Of a DNA stretch of 5,102 nt, positions 1 to 4,996 are shown piece after piece. The notes beneath the pieces are model-generated. The model did no database searches, was not told the origin of the DNA, and saw nothing but the letters and a program-made list of their open reading frames with translations. Every line of letters begins with the position of its first letter. The first letter of the stretch is position 1. The stretch spans positions 1 to 5,102 of the forward strand of contig NBMG01000045.1 of NCBI GenBank assembly GCA_002084865.1, read 5' to 3'. Origin of the DNA: Candidatus Atribacteria bacterium 4572_76. Its GTDB lineage: Bacteria; Atribacterota; Phoenicimicrobiia; Phoenicimicrobiales; Phoenicimicrobiaceae. The position numbers were made by a program, and so were the translations under genes.

Positions 1-556
1 TTACGAGCACCTACTTGAAATATATCGGTATATTTACCAACCAGCTCTATCTGATTAACCGACATCACTTCAGTTACGACGGCTAAACCTGTCTCTTCTC
101 CAACTTGAGCCAACAACTTTAAACCTTCATCCCCTAATCCCTGAAAGCTGTAAGGAGAAGTCCGGGGTTTAAAAGCTCCTCCTCTTAATATCTTTGCTCC
201 GGCAGCTTTCACTTGTCGAGCTGTCTCAAATATCTGTTTCTCGTTTTCTACAACGCAAGGCCCTGCCATTACTATTACTTCTTTTCCCCCAATAGTTATA
301 TCTTTTACTTTAATGATGGTATCAAAATCCTTAAATTCCCTGCTTGCTAATTTATAAGGTTTTAAGATACGAATGATCTCCTCTACTTAAAGGCATAAAA
401 CGGTACAGAAGCTAAATTTTCTACATCCCCGATTACTCCTAATATAATCCGTCTTTCTCCTCGGGAGATATGTACTTTATGTCCCATTTCGTGCAACTTC
501 TGTATCACTTTTTCTACATCAGCATCATCAGTTTTGCCATTCATTACGATAATCAC
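1..556 (-). pseudogene. aroF: 3-deoxy-7-phosphoheptulonate (DAHP) synthase, type I-beta; 5' part, frameshifted, runs off the window
   Basis: DAHP synthase condenses phosphoenolpyruvate and erythrose 4-phosphate in the first step of the shikimate pathway (cytoplasm). The GTG start at 554-556 has a good ribosome site (AAGGAGGG) and matches the family N-terminus (MIIVMNGKTDDADVEKV). Codons 1-57 encode the ferredoxin-like regulatory domain (HISRGERR, LGVIGDVENLAS), then a TAG follows at 383-385. The protein continues in another frame from 386 to the window edge: VEEIIRILKPYKLASREF, the barrel motif AGPC with the expected metal-binding Cys, GGAFKPRTSPYSFQGLG, and finally FQVGAR. The downstream half has a TAA directly upstream and no usual start codon, so one missing base near 387-391 (AAA read as AA) best explains the break. 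It overlaps aroH by 4 bases, so translation is probably coupled. It may be a true mutation or a sequence error. Family identity is very secure; functional state is not known. Confidence 0.9.
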
Positions 557-948
557 TTGAATTCACCCTCCTTTTGATTTGAAATTTCTTTAACCAAATC
601 TTTTCTTAATATTCTTGCCCCTCTTAGATAGCAATGTTTTATTTCTGTTTGATTTTTAGAGCAATTTATCTGGATTAATATTCGAATACATCGAGGCAGG
701 CTCCCCGGAACGCCTATTTCTTGCATATCAAAAAGAGGCACTTGTTTCCAGCCTAATTCTCGTGCTGCTCGAGCAGGAAAAGCAGCGTTCAAATCAGGAG
801 TGACACTAAAAAAAACACTTACTATATCTTCAATCTTAAAATCATTCTCCTTCTGTAAAGTAATCAGCAACTCTTTAGTAAACTTTATAATCTCTTCTTT
901 AGTATTATTATTTACAGTTATCGCTCCTCTTATTCCTCTTACCAACAT
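553..948 (-). CDS. aroH: chorismate mutase, AroH class
   Basis: Monofunctional chorismate mutase converts chorismate to prephenate, the branch point to phenylalanine and tyrosine. It is 131 residues long (Bacillus subtilis AroH has 127) and aligns along its whole length: RGIRGAITV at 4-12, TPDLNAAFPARAARELGW at 50-67, then MQEIGVPGSLPRCIR up to 89 and CYLRGARILRKDL near the end. Residues corresponding to the known trimeric active site are present: Arg7, Phe57, Arg60 (Lys in B. subtilis), Glu77, Arg89, Tyr107 and Arg115. The position of B. subtilis Cys75 is Asp here, a difference worth noting but not evidence of inactivity. I chose the ATG at 946-948 because AAGGAGG lies just upstream and the family starts at this point; the open frame extends upstream to 975, but that stretch contains the ribosome site. 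The stop overlaps the aroF start (GTGA), so the two enzymes are probably made together. Confidence 0.95.
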   Translation of the reverse strand: MLVRGIRGAITVNNNTKEEIIKFTKELLITLQKENDFKIEDIVSVFFSVTPDLNAAFPARAARELGWKQVPLFDMQEIGVPGSLPRCIRILIQINCSKNQTEIKHCYLRGARILRKDLVKEISNQKEGEFK

Positions 949-968
949 ATATACCTCCTTTTCCAAGT

Positions 969-1013
969 GTGTCAAGGAAACGGTTGTCCTTTGACACGAT
1001 TTGAGATTGACAC
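969..1013 (-). promoter_or_regulatory. aroH leader with three GTGTCAA/TTGACAC heptamers, possible operator or hairpin
   Basis: On the plus strand GTGTCAA occurs at 969-975 and its exact complement TTGACAC at 991-997 and 1007-1013. On the transcript strand the copies at 991-997 and 969-975 form a hairpin (about 10 pairs, one bulge, loop near 979-986) ending roughly ten bases before the aroH ribosome site. The copy at 1007-1013 could pair with the same partner instead. This could be a transcription-factor site or a structure controlling aroH translation. No consensus promoter is clear nearby; a TTGACA lies 17 bases from a TATA-rich stretch at the start codon but would place the transcript start inside the gene. 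Function is inferred only. Confidence 0.35.
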
Positions 1014-1052
1014 GCCCTAATAAACCAGGGCTTGCACTTACATTTATTTATT

Positions 1053-1131
1053 GTAGGGAGGAGTGAATTCATCCGCTCCGGGAACCTTTTTGCTAACTTT
1101 TTTTATCGTGCTCGCTGAATCGGGCACCTAC
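1053..1131. repeat. palindromic intergenic element bounded by GTAGG/CCTAC
   Basis: The stretch begins with GTAGGGAGGAG and ends with GGGCACCTAC, so the termini are inverted. Inside are an interrupted palindrome centred on GAATTC (GGAG at 1060-1063, CTCC at 1076-1079) and a GTGC/GCAC pair (1108-1111 with 1124-1127). It resembles, in degraded form, the perfect palindrome at 1563-1591 and the element at 2897-2935. No coding potential is seen. Confidence 0.4.
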
Positions 1132-1152
1132 GTTTTCAGAAATGAATAGGCT

Positions 1153-1195
1153 AAAAACAAAAAAGGTCATAGGAATTTAAAAAACCTATGACCTT
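1153..1195 (-). terminator. strong intrinsic terminator, minus strand
   Basis: A perfect 11-bp stem (plus strand AAGGTCATAGG at 1163-1173 with CCTATGACCTT at 1185-1195) encloses an 11-base loop. Read on the minus strand it is followed directly by TTTT, G and TTTTT (1162-1153), the classical rho-independent pattern. The plus-strand side has no T tract, so it acts on leftward transcripts. It lies about 460 bases after the sua5 stop and about 200 before aroH, so it could end the sua5 transcript or attenuate read-through into aroH-aroF. Confidence 0.8.
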
Positions 1196-1214
1196 CATAT
1201 ATGATAAATATATA

Positions 1215-1259
1215 AAGATATCATAGGCATAAAACCGATGTCCATGCCTATGATATCTT
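1215..1259 (-). promoter_or_regulatory. 16-bp perfect hairpin with a loop complementary to an upstream segment
   Basis: AAGATATCATAGGCAT (1215-1230) pairs perfectly with 1244-1259 across a 13-base loop. In minus-strand RNA, the segment copied from 1283-1297 can pair over 15 bases (two of them G-U) with 1234-1248, which covers the loop and the inner end of this stem. The two pairings exclude each other. The hairpin is followed on the minus strand by an AT-rich run rather than a clean T tract, so on its own it is a weak terminator. Confidence 0.55.
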
Positions 1260-1282
1260 ATTTTAAACTTCTAAGATGTTAA

Positions 1283-1297
1283 GGCATAAACATCGGT
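1283..1297 (-). promoter_or_regulatory. segment complementary to the loop of the 1215-1259 hairpin
   Basis: The minus-strand sequence ACCGATGTTTATGCC can pair with GGCATGGACATCGGT (minus strand, 1248 to 1234): 13 Watson-Crick pairs and two G-U pairs without a bulge. It would be transcribed before the hairpin, so it could open the hairpin's 5' arm. Its place between an orphan reading frame and a terminator suggests the first arm of an alternative RNA fold; this is inference. Confidence 0.4.
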
Positions 1298-1329
1298 GGT
1301 AAAATAGTAGTAATAAAAATTAAAGGAAT

Positions 1330-1419
1330 TTATTGATTTAGTAAATTCTCTTTTTGTAGCCACCTTGCCTGCTCCTTAACATTTTTTAAAATATTAGCAC
1401 ACCCTTCTACTTCTGTCAA
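1330..1419 (-). pseudogene. small orphan coding remnant, product unknown
   Basis: On the minus strand a frame ending in TAA (1330-1332) encodes a protein-like stretch: TEVEGCANILKNVKEQ followed by ARWLQKENLLNQ. It looks like the amphipathic helical C-terminus of a larger protein. The only possible start nearby is a TTG at 1417-1419 (29 residues) with no ribosome site. Upstream, the frame passes into the heptad repeat and meets two in-frame stops. I read it as the tail of a gene whose front was lost or replaced by the repeat array. The hairpins at 1215-1259 and 1153-1195 could then be its old terminators. A short leader peptide is the alternative; it contains one Trp and is not rich in aromatic residues. 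I do not recognise the family. Confidence 0.35.
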
Positions 1420-1427
1420 ATTTAAAT

Positions 1428-1504
1428 TCGTATTGCGTATCGAGTACCGAGTATTGCGTTAAGATTATAGCGTAGAGCGTACAGCATTTAGCGTATAGGT
1501 GCGG
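1428..1504. repeat. degenerate 7-bp tandem array, consensus near GCGTATA
   Basis: Cut into sevens from 1428, nearly every unit resembles GCGTATA: GCGTATC at 1435, GAGTACC at 1442, GAGTATT at 1449, GCGTTAA at 1456, GCGTAGA at 1470, GCGTACA at 1477 and GCGTATA at 1491. The five GCGT words are 21, 14, 7 and 14 bases apart, all multiples of seven. The register may continue weakly to about 1567. The array is non-coding and borders the orphan remnant at 1330-1419. Confidence 0.7.
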
Positions 1505-1562
1505 GAAATAAGTGCAGGGAAAACACTATCGAATATATGAATCAGTCGTTAGTGAATAAGTC

Positions 1563-1591
1563 GTAGGGGCAGACACAAGGTCTGCCCCTAC
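1563..1591. repeat. perfect palindromic repeat, 12-bp arms
   Basis: GTAGGGGCAGAC (1563-1574) and GTCTGCCCCTAC (1580-1591) enclose the loop ACAAG. No T tract follows on either strand, so it is not a standard terminator, although it lies about 65 bases after the sua5 stop and could protect the 3' end of that message. It is the best-preserved member of the GTAGG/CCTAC palindromes in this window and has the look of a dispersed intergenic element. Confidence 0.7.
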
Positions 1592-1595
1592 ATTA

Positions 1596-1609
1596 TACTG
1601 TATACAGTA
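1596..1609. repeat. 14-bp perfect palindrome TACTGTATACAGTA
   Basis: A perfect dyad five bases from the 1563-1591 palindrome. It has the form of a dimeric repressor site, but it lies in the 3' region of sua5 with no promoter seen on either side, so its role is unknown. Confidence 0.3.
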
Positions 1610-1654
1610 AAATACAGGAAAGAAACAAGGGAAATAGTTTATGCATTAACACAT

Positions 1655-2677
1655 TTATTTAGGGGCAGCGGCTTTTCTTAATCGCTCCATTATTGCCAAC
1701 CCCAAACCATGCTCTTTTAACCCTTCAGCAATAATAATCTCAAATCCTTCTTTATCGAAACTCCTTAAAATAGTGAAGAGATTAGCTGCACATACCTCTA
1801 ATTCGGTACCCTTGCCGATAACTTTTACCTCAAATCTACCATATTTATTCTGATTTTCTTCTTTAGCCATTATTCCCACTTTAAACCCCTGGGTCATATA
1901 TTTAGAAGCCAACCGACGAACTTCTTCTATTTTGGTCTCCTCCTTATTTTCTACCAAAATCAATTTTGCCTGAGGAGAATAATGACTGTTTAACATTCCA
2001 GGAGAACGAAAACCTTCTTTTAATTCTTTACTTATTTTTACCTGGCCAACTACTTCTTTTAATTTTTCCACTGATATCCCCCCTGCCCTCAGTACCCGGA
2101 CAGGTTCAACAGTTACATCCAACACAGTAGATTCTACCCCTACTTTTGTTTTTCCTCCATTAATAATTATCTCTATTTTACCGTCTAAATCATCGGTTAC
2201 GTGTTGAGCGGTAGTGGGGCTTGTCCTCCCAAAAAGATTGGCACTGGGAGCTGCTATGGGAGTTTCAGATTCTCTAATTAAGCTTAAGGCAATATTGTCC
2301 TCCGGCATTCTTACTGCAACTGTATCAAGGCCGGCAGTAACAATACCTGAAACTAATTTAGATTTTTTAAGGACTAAGGTAAGAGGACCCGGCCAAAATA
2401 CTTTAGCTAATTTTATAGCTACCGGGGGAACCTGCTGGGATAATCTATACAATTCTTTAATATCGGCAATATGAGCAATTAGCGGGTCATTAAATGGTCT
2501 TTCTTTGGCTTGAAATATTTTCGCAACCGCTTTCTCATTGAGAGCATCTGCCCCTAATCCATAGACTGTTTCGGTTGGGAAAGCCACCAAGTTACCTTTT
2601 TTTATTTCTTCTGCGGCTAGTTTTATCTTAGCTAAATCTATCCTTTTGGAATTTATTTCTAATATTTTGGTTTTCAT
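1655..2677 (-). CDS. sua5: L-threonylcarbamoyladenylate synthase, Sua5/YwlC family
   Basis: It makes threonylcarbamoyl-AMP from threonine, bicarbonate and ATP, the first step of the t6A37 modification of ANN-reading tRNAs; the TsaD complex then transfers the group to tRNA. The 340-residue protein has the full two-domain form (B. subtilis YwlC is similar in length), not the short TsaC form. The YrdC-like domain shows PTETVYGLG (34-42), KERPFNDPL (58-66), PGPLT (96-100), APSAN (143-147), GVEST (180-184) and RAGG (197-200). The linker SPGMLNSHYSP (225-235), which closes over the active site in this family, is followed by the C-terminal Sua5 domain. The ATG at 2675-2677 fits the family start but has no ribosome site; its first base is the last base of the upstream stop (TAATG), so translation probably depends on re-initiation after the greA-like frame. 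Its job in tRNA maturation fits the nearby gltX and tRNA genes. Confidence 0.95.
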   Translation of the reverse strand: MKTKILEINSKRIDLAKIKLAAEEIKKGNLVAFPTETVYGLGADALNEKAVAKIFQAKERPFNDPLIAHIADIKELYRLSQQVPPVAIKLAKVFWPGPLTLVLKKSKLVSGIVTAGLDTVAVRMPEDNIALSLIRESETPIAAPSANLFGRTSPTTAQHVTDDLDGKIEIIINGGKTKVGVESTVLDVTVEPVRVLRAGGISVEKLKEVVGQVKISKELKEGFRSPGMLNSHYSPQAKLILVENKEETKIEEVRRLASKYMTQGFKVGIMAKEENQNKYGRFEVKVIGKGTELEVCAANLFTILRSFDKEGFEIIIAEGLKEHGLGLAIMERLRKAAAPK

Positions 2678-2832
2678 TATAATATTTTTAATATTTTATA
2701 TTTTAATATTCCGATAGGAACTTCAATCTCTACCTCTTCTCCTTCCTGGTGGCCTAAGAAGGCCTGCCCTAAGGGAGAATTTAGGGATATTTTATTCTGG
2801 GCAAAATCTATTTGATCATTTCTATTATTCAT
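2677..2832 (-). CDS. GreA/GreB C-terminal domain fragment (51 aa), coupled to sua5
   Basis: The frame starts at ATG 2830-2832 with GAGG five bases upstream and ends in TAA overlapping the sua5 ATG. Residues from about 8 onward match the end of transcription elongation factor GreA: NKISLNSPLGQAFLG (13-27), then GEEVEIEVP and KYKILKI at the C-terminus. Complete GreA has about 158 residues; the N-terminal coiled coil, which enters the RNA polymerase channel and stimulates transcript cleavage, and the first part of the FKBP-like domain are absent. The frame upstream has three stops within 48 bases and AT-rich sequence, so the front of the gene is gone. It is probably a remnant of greA kept because its translation delivers ribosomes to sua5, or a small protein from the GreA domain. 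It cannot have normal GreA activity. Confidence 0.75.
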   Translation of the reverse strand: MNNRNDQIDFAQNKISLNSPLGQAFLGHQEGEEVEIEVPIGILKYKILKIL

Positions 2833-2896
2833 CTCTGCCTCTTTTTTATTATACTAATTTTATTGATCAATTTACTTTTTGTTTTACAATTATGTT

Positions 2897-2935
2897 GTAG
2901 GAGCACAATGAATTGTATCCTTACCGTTTACCTAC
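2897..2935. repeat. degraded palindromic element, GTAGG...CCTAC
   Basis: GTAGGAGCACAAT is followed by a matching inverted arm ending TTAC at 2924 (about nine of thirteen positions pair), and a terminal CCTAC lies at 2931-2935. It appears to be a decayed relative of the perfect palindrome at 1563-1591. It lies in the spacer between the tRNA-Glu terminator and the greA-like frame, in what would be the 5' leader of greA'-sua5. Confidence 0.4.
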
Positions 2936-2950
2936 TGTATCTTGTGGCGG

Positions 2951-2966
2951 GCACGATTCATCGTGC
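2951..2966. repeat. short perfect inverted repeat GCACGAT/ATCGTGC
   Basis: A 7-bp stem around a TC centre (2958-2959). Its core GCACnAT...ATnGTGC is similar to the inner part of the 2897-2924 palindrome, so both may derive from one repeat family. It lies just downstream, in the minus direction, of the candidate promoter at 2973-3002. Confidence 0.35.
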
Positions 2967-2972
2967 ATCACT

Positions 2973-3002
2973 ATAATATAAATTTATCTTTAATTATTTT
3001 AA
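2973..3002 (-). promoter_or_regulatory. candidate sigma-70-type promoter for greA'-sua5
   Basis: Minus strand: TTAAAA (2997-3002, four of six matches to TTGACA), an 18-base spacer, and TATTAT (2973-2978, five of six matches to TATAAT). It follows the tRNA terminator directly and precedes the greA-like frame by about 140 bases, where a separate promoter would be needed. The region is so AT-rich that a chance match is quite possible. Confidence 0.3.
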
Positions 3003-3039
3003 TTCGCTTTTACGCTTCTCCAAATTCTGTTGATATTAT

Positions 3040-3062
3040 AAAAAAAGCAGGTAATTCCTGCT
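3040..3062 (-). terminator. intrinsic terminator after tRNA-Glu
   Basis: On the minus strand the arms AGCAGG and CCTGCT (plus-strand 3057-3062 and 3046-3051) enclose a five-base loop and are followed by six more T residues. It lies about 30 bases after the CCA end of tRNA-Glu and probably ends the gltX-tRNA transcript. Confidence 0.8.
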
Positions 3063-3093
3063 CAGCTTAAAACTCTATTTTGCTTTGTAAAAT

Positions 3094-3168
3094 TGGTGGC
3101 GCAAGGGGGAATTGAACCCCCGTTTGCTGATTGAGAGCCAGCTGAATTAACCACTATTCGATTGCGCC
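3094..3168 (-). tRNA. tRNA-Glu (anticodon CUC)
   Basis: The 75 bases fold as a standard cloverleaf: acceptor stem GGCGCAA/TTGCGCC, D stem GAAT/ATTC with a GG-containing loop, anticodon stem GCTGG/TCAGC with loop CTCTCAA, and T stem GGGGG/CCCCC with loop TTCAATT. The anticodon CTC (plus-strand 3133-3135) reads GAG. The discriminator A and the CCA end (3094-3096) are encoded in the gene. CUC reads only GAG, so a UUC isoacceptor must exist elsewhere. It is the last gene before the terminator at 3040-3062 and lies downstream of gltX, whose enzyme charges it. Confidence 0.96.
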
Positions 3169-3175
3169 ATAATTA

Positions 3176-3273
3176 GTATCTCGTATCCCCGTTTTCACGG
3201 GGACAAGTCTTGTGAATCGTATCTCGTTAAGAGAATAGAAGTCAGAAGACAGAATTCAGGAGCCAGAATGAAA
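3176..3273. repeat. 14-unit degenerate 7-bp array between two tRNA genes
   Basis: In one continuous 7-base register: GTATCTC (3176), GTATCCC (3183), CGTATCT (3218), CGTTAAG (3225), AAGTCAG (3239), AAGACAG (3246), AATTCAG (3253) and GAGCCAG (3260). Neighbouring units are more alike than distant ones, so the consensus drifts from GTATCTC to AAnnCAG. A perfect hairpin, TCCCCGT-TTTC-ACGGGGA (3186-3203), lies within it. A second run with a one-base shift follows at 3294-3335: AACTGTA, AACTGAC (3308), AACTAAA (3315) and AACCTGA (3322). No coding potential or terminator is seen, so the array is probably part of the tRNA precursor. Confidence 0.65.
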
Positions 3274-3357
3274 AAATTTCACTTTAAGCTTTTAACTGTA
3301 ATCCGAAAACTGACAACTAAAAACCTGAATTTGATGCTAACGACTATTTCACTAAAA

Positions 3358-3431
3358 TGGCTGAGGGAGGTGGGCTCGAACCACCGCTCCCAGATCCAGA
3401 GTCTGGTGTCCTACCACTAGACGATCCCTCA
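3358..3431 (-). tRNA. tRNA-Gln (anticodon CUG)
   Basis: The 74 bases fold as a cloverleaf: acceptor stem TGAGGGA/TCCCTCA, short D arm with GTGGTA, anticodon stem CCAGA/TCTGG with loop CTCTGGA, and T stem GGTGG/CCACC with loop TTCGAGC. The anticodon CTG (plus-strand 3397-3399) reads CAG. The U1-A72 first pair is typical of bacterial tRNA-Gln and is a recognition feature for the amidotransferase GatCAB as well as for GlnRS. The discriminator G and the CCA end (3358-3360) are encoded. It lies 57 bases after the gltX stop with no terminator between, so it is probably transcribed with gltX; a weak separate promoter in the AT-rich gap cannot be excluded. Confidence 0.96.
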
Positions 3432-3488
3432 ACTCTATAATGTTTTTTCTTTTTTATATTTTATACTAAATTGTGTTATTTGAAAAGT

Positions 3489-4979
3489 CTAACTACCTAT
3501 TTTTTTCGCTTCTTCTATTTTTTCTATAGCTTCCTTTAAACGTTTAACAGTCTTGTCCTGACCTAACACTACCATTAATTCGAACAAACCGGGACCTACT
3601 TTTTTACCGCTCAGTGCAACCCGAGTAGGATGGATTATTTGTCCACCCTTTATTTGTAGAGAAGAAGCAACCTCTCTTACTGCATTTTCAATGCTTTCTT
3701 CATCCCAACATTTAAGAACAGAAAGCTTTTCCTTTAAGGCCTGCAAAATACCCGTGACACCTTCTTTGCTTAATACGCTGTCAAAGGCCTGGGGGTCAAT
3801 ATTTATTTTATCCACAAAAAAATAATCCGCATAGTCGACAAACTGAGCAAAATTTTTAATCCTTCCCTGCATCAATTTTACCACTTCTTTTATATACTCA
3901 TTTTTTTTCGGAGAAAGATTTTCTTCATCTTCAATATAATTAGCCTCTTTAAGAAAAGGAAGAAGCATTTCAGTTAAGGAATCGATAGACATATTCTTTA
4001 AATATTCACTATTAAACCAATTGAGTTTATCCATACTAAAAACAGCGGCATGTCTGGAAATTTTATCCAAAGTAAATTCTTTGATTAACTCTTCTTTTGA
4101 AAAAATTTCCCTTTCGCCACCTGAAGACCAGCCTAAATGCGCAATATAGTTTACTACTGCCTCCGGGATATAGCCCATCTTTTTATATTCCATAACTGAA
4201 GTAGCTCCGTGGCGCTTACTCAGCCTGGTGTGGTCTTGCCCCATAATCATAGGGATATGAGCAAATTTTGGTACATCAAATCCCAAGGCTTCATATATTA
4301 CTATCTGTTTGGGAGTATTAGAAATATGGTCATCTCCTCTCATAACGTCGGTAATCTTCATTAAGGCATCATCAATGACTACAGCATAATTATAAGTAGG
4401 AATTCCATCTGATTTCATGATTACAAAATCGCTTAACAACTCACCGTCAAAAGTTACTTCACCCCTTAATAGGTCATTAAAGACAATTTCCCTGGTAGGA
4501 ATTTTAAGTCTTATTACCGGTTTTCTACCTTCTGCTTCATATCTTTTCTTTTCCTCTTCGCTAAGATTCAAGCAATGTCTATCATATTTAGGATTTTTAC
4601 CTTCTCTTGCTTGTTTTTCTCTACTTTCAGCCAGCTCTTCTCTGGTACAATAACAATAATATGCTTTCTCATCTTTTAATAATTCCTCCGCAAATTCTTG
4701 GTAAAGAGGTAATCTTTGCATTTGAAAGTAAGGACCATACTCCCCGCCTTTTCCGGGGCCTTCATCCCAATCTAAACCCAACCATTTCATACCTTCCAAT
4801 ATTACATTTACTGCTTCTTCGGTAGATCTTACCTGGTCGGTATCTTCAATACGCAAAACGAAAGTTCCATTATAATGTCTGGCATAAAGCCAGTTAAATA
4901 AAGCCGTTCTGGCTCCTCCGATGTGCAACATACCTGTAGGGCTGGGGGCAAACCTAACCCGTATTTTTTTGTCTTCCAT
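3489..4979 (-). CDS. gltX: glutamyl-tRNA synthetase
   Basis: This class Ib synthetase attaches glutamate to tRNA-Glu and, in bacteria without GlnRS, also to tRNA-Gln for later amidation by GatCAB. The 496 residues are a normal length. The Rossmann-fold catalytic domain begins RFAPSPTGMLHIGGARTALFNWL with the HIGH-type motif HIGG at 19-22; RIEDTD lies at 43-48. A CYC pair (109-111) with Cys136 matches the zinc-binding insertion of many GluRS. RGDDHISNTPKQ is at 214-225, and the KMSKR-type motif appears as LSKRHG at 253-258. The C-terminal half is the helical anticodon-binding domain. The ATG at 4977-4979 has GGAGG four bases upstream and the family N-terminus. Whether it is discriminating or also charges tRNA-Gln cannot be settled by eye, but the tRNA-Gln and tRNA-Glu genes directly downstream make dual use plausible. 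Confidence 0.97.
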   Translation of the reverse strand: MEDKKIRVRFAPSPTGMLHIGGARTALFNWLYARHYNGTFVLRIEDTDQVRSTEEAVNVILEGMKWLGLDWDEGPGKGGEYGPYFQMQRLPLYQEFAEELLKDEKAYYCYCTREELAESREKQAREGKNPKYDRHCLNLSEEEKKRYEAEGRKPVIRLKIPTREIVFNDLLRGEVTFDGELLSDFVIMKSDGIPTYNYAVVIDDALMKITDVMRGDDHISNTPKQIVIYEALGFDVPKFAHIPMIMGQDHTRLSKRHGATSVMEYKKMGYIPEAVVNYIAHLGWSSGGEREIFSKEELIKEFTLDKISRHAAVFSMDKLNWFNSEYLKNMSIDSLTEMLLPFLKEANYIEDEENLSPKKNEYIKEVVKLMQGRIKNFAQFVDYADYFFVDKINIDPQAFDSVLSKEGVTGILQALKEKLSVLKCWDEESIENAVREVASSLQIKGGQIIHPTRVALSGKKVGPGLFELMVVLGQDKTVKRLKEAIEKIEEAKKIGS

Positions 4980-4996
4980 TTTTCCTCCACCCTTAA

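Noticed and set aside
383..394. Programmed -1 frameshift site in aroF (C TTT AAG before TAG)
   Set aside because: The heptamer does not fit the X XXY YYZ pattern, re-pairing after a -1 slip would be poor, and there is no clear downstream hairpin or upstream Shine-Dalgarno at the right distance. A lost base is simpler.
949..975. Upstream extension of aroH by nine codons (MTHLEKEVY)
   Set aside because: The extension contains the AAGGAGG ribosome site for the inner ATG, and family members begin at the inner methionine.
1360..1385. AAGGTGGCTAC on the minus strand as a T-box core upstream of aroH
   Set aside because: The conserved T-box sequence continues differently, no specifier stem is visible, and this stretch reads naturally as the codons of the orphan remnant. 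It is also too far from the terminator.
1428..1504. CRISPR array
   Set aside because: The units are 7 bp, degenerate and contiguous, without spacers of uniform length; no cas gene is present.
1563..1591. Palindrome as the sua5 terminator
   Set aside because: The stem is strong, but no T tract follows on the minus strand (GACTTATTC), so it does not meet the intrinsic terminator pattern.
1596..1609. LexA-type SOS box (CTGT...ACAG)
   Set aside because: The spacing between CTGT and ACAG is only two bases, far shorter than known LexA sites, and no promoter or SOS gene is adjacent.
2214..2474. Plus-strand reading frame opposite sua5, and similar plus-strand frames opposite aroH and gltX
   Set aside because: They lie wholly within well-supported minus-strand genes, lack ribosome sites and resemble no known protein.
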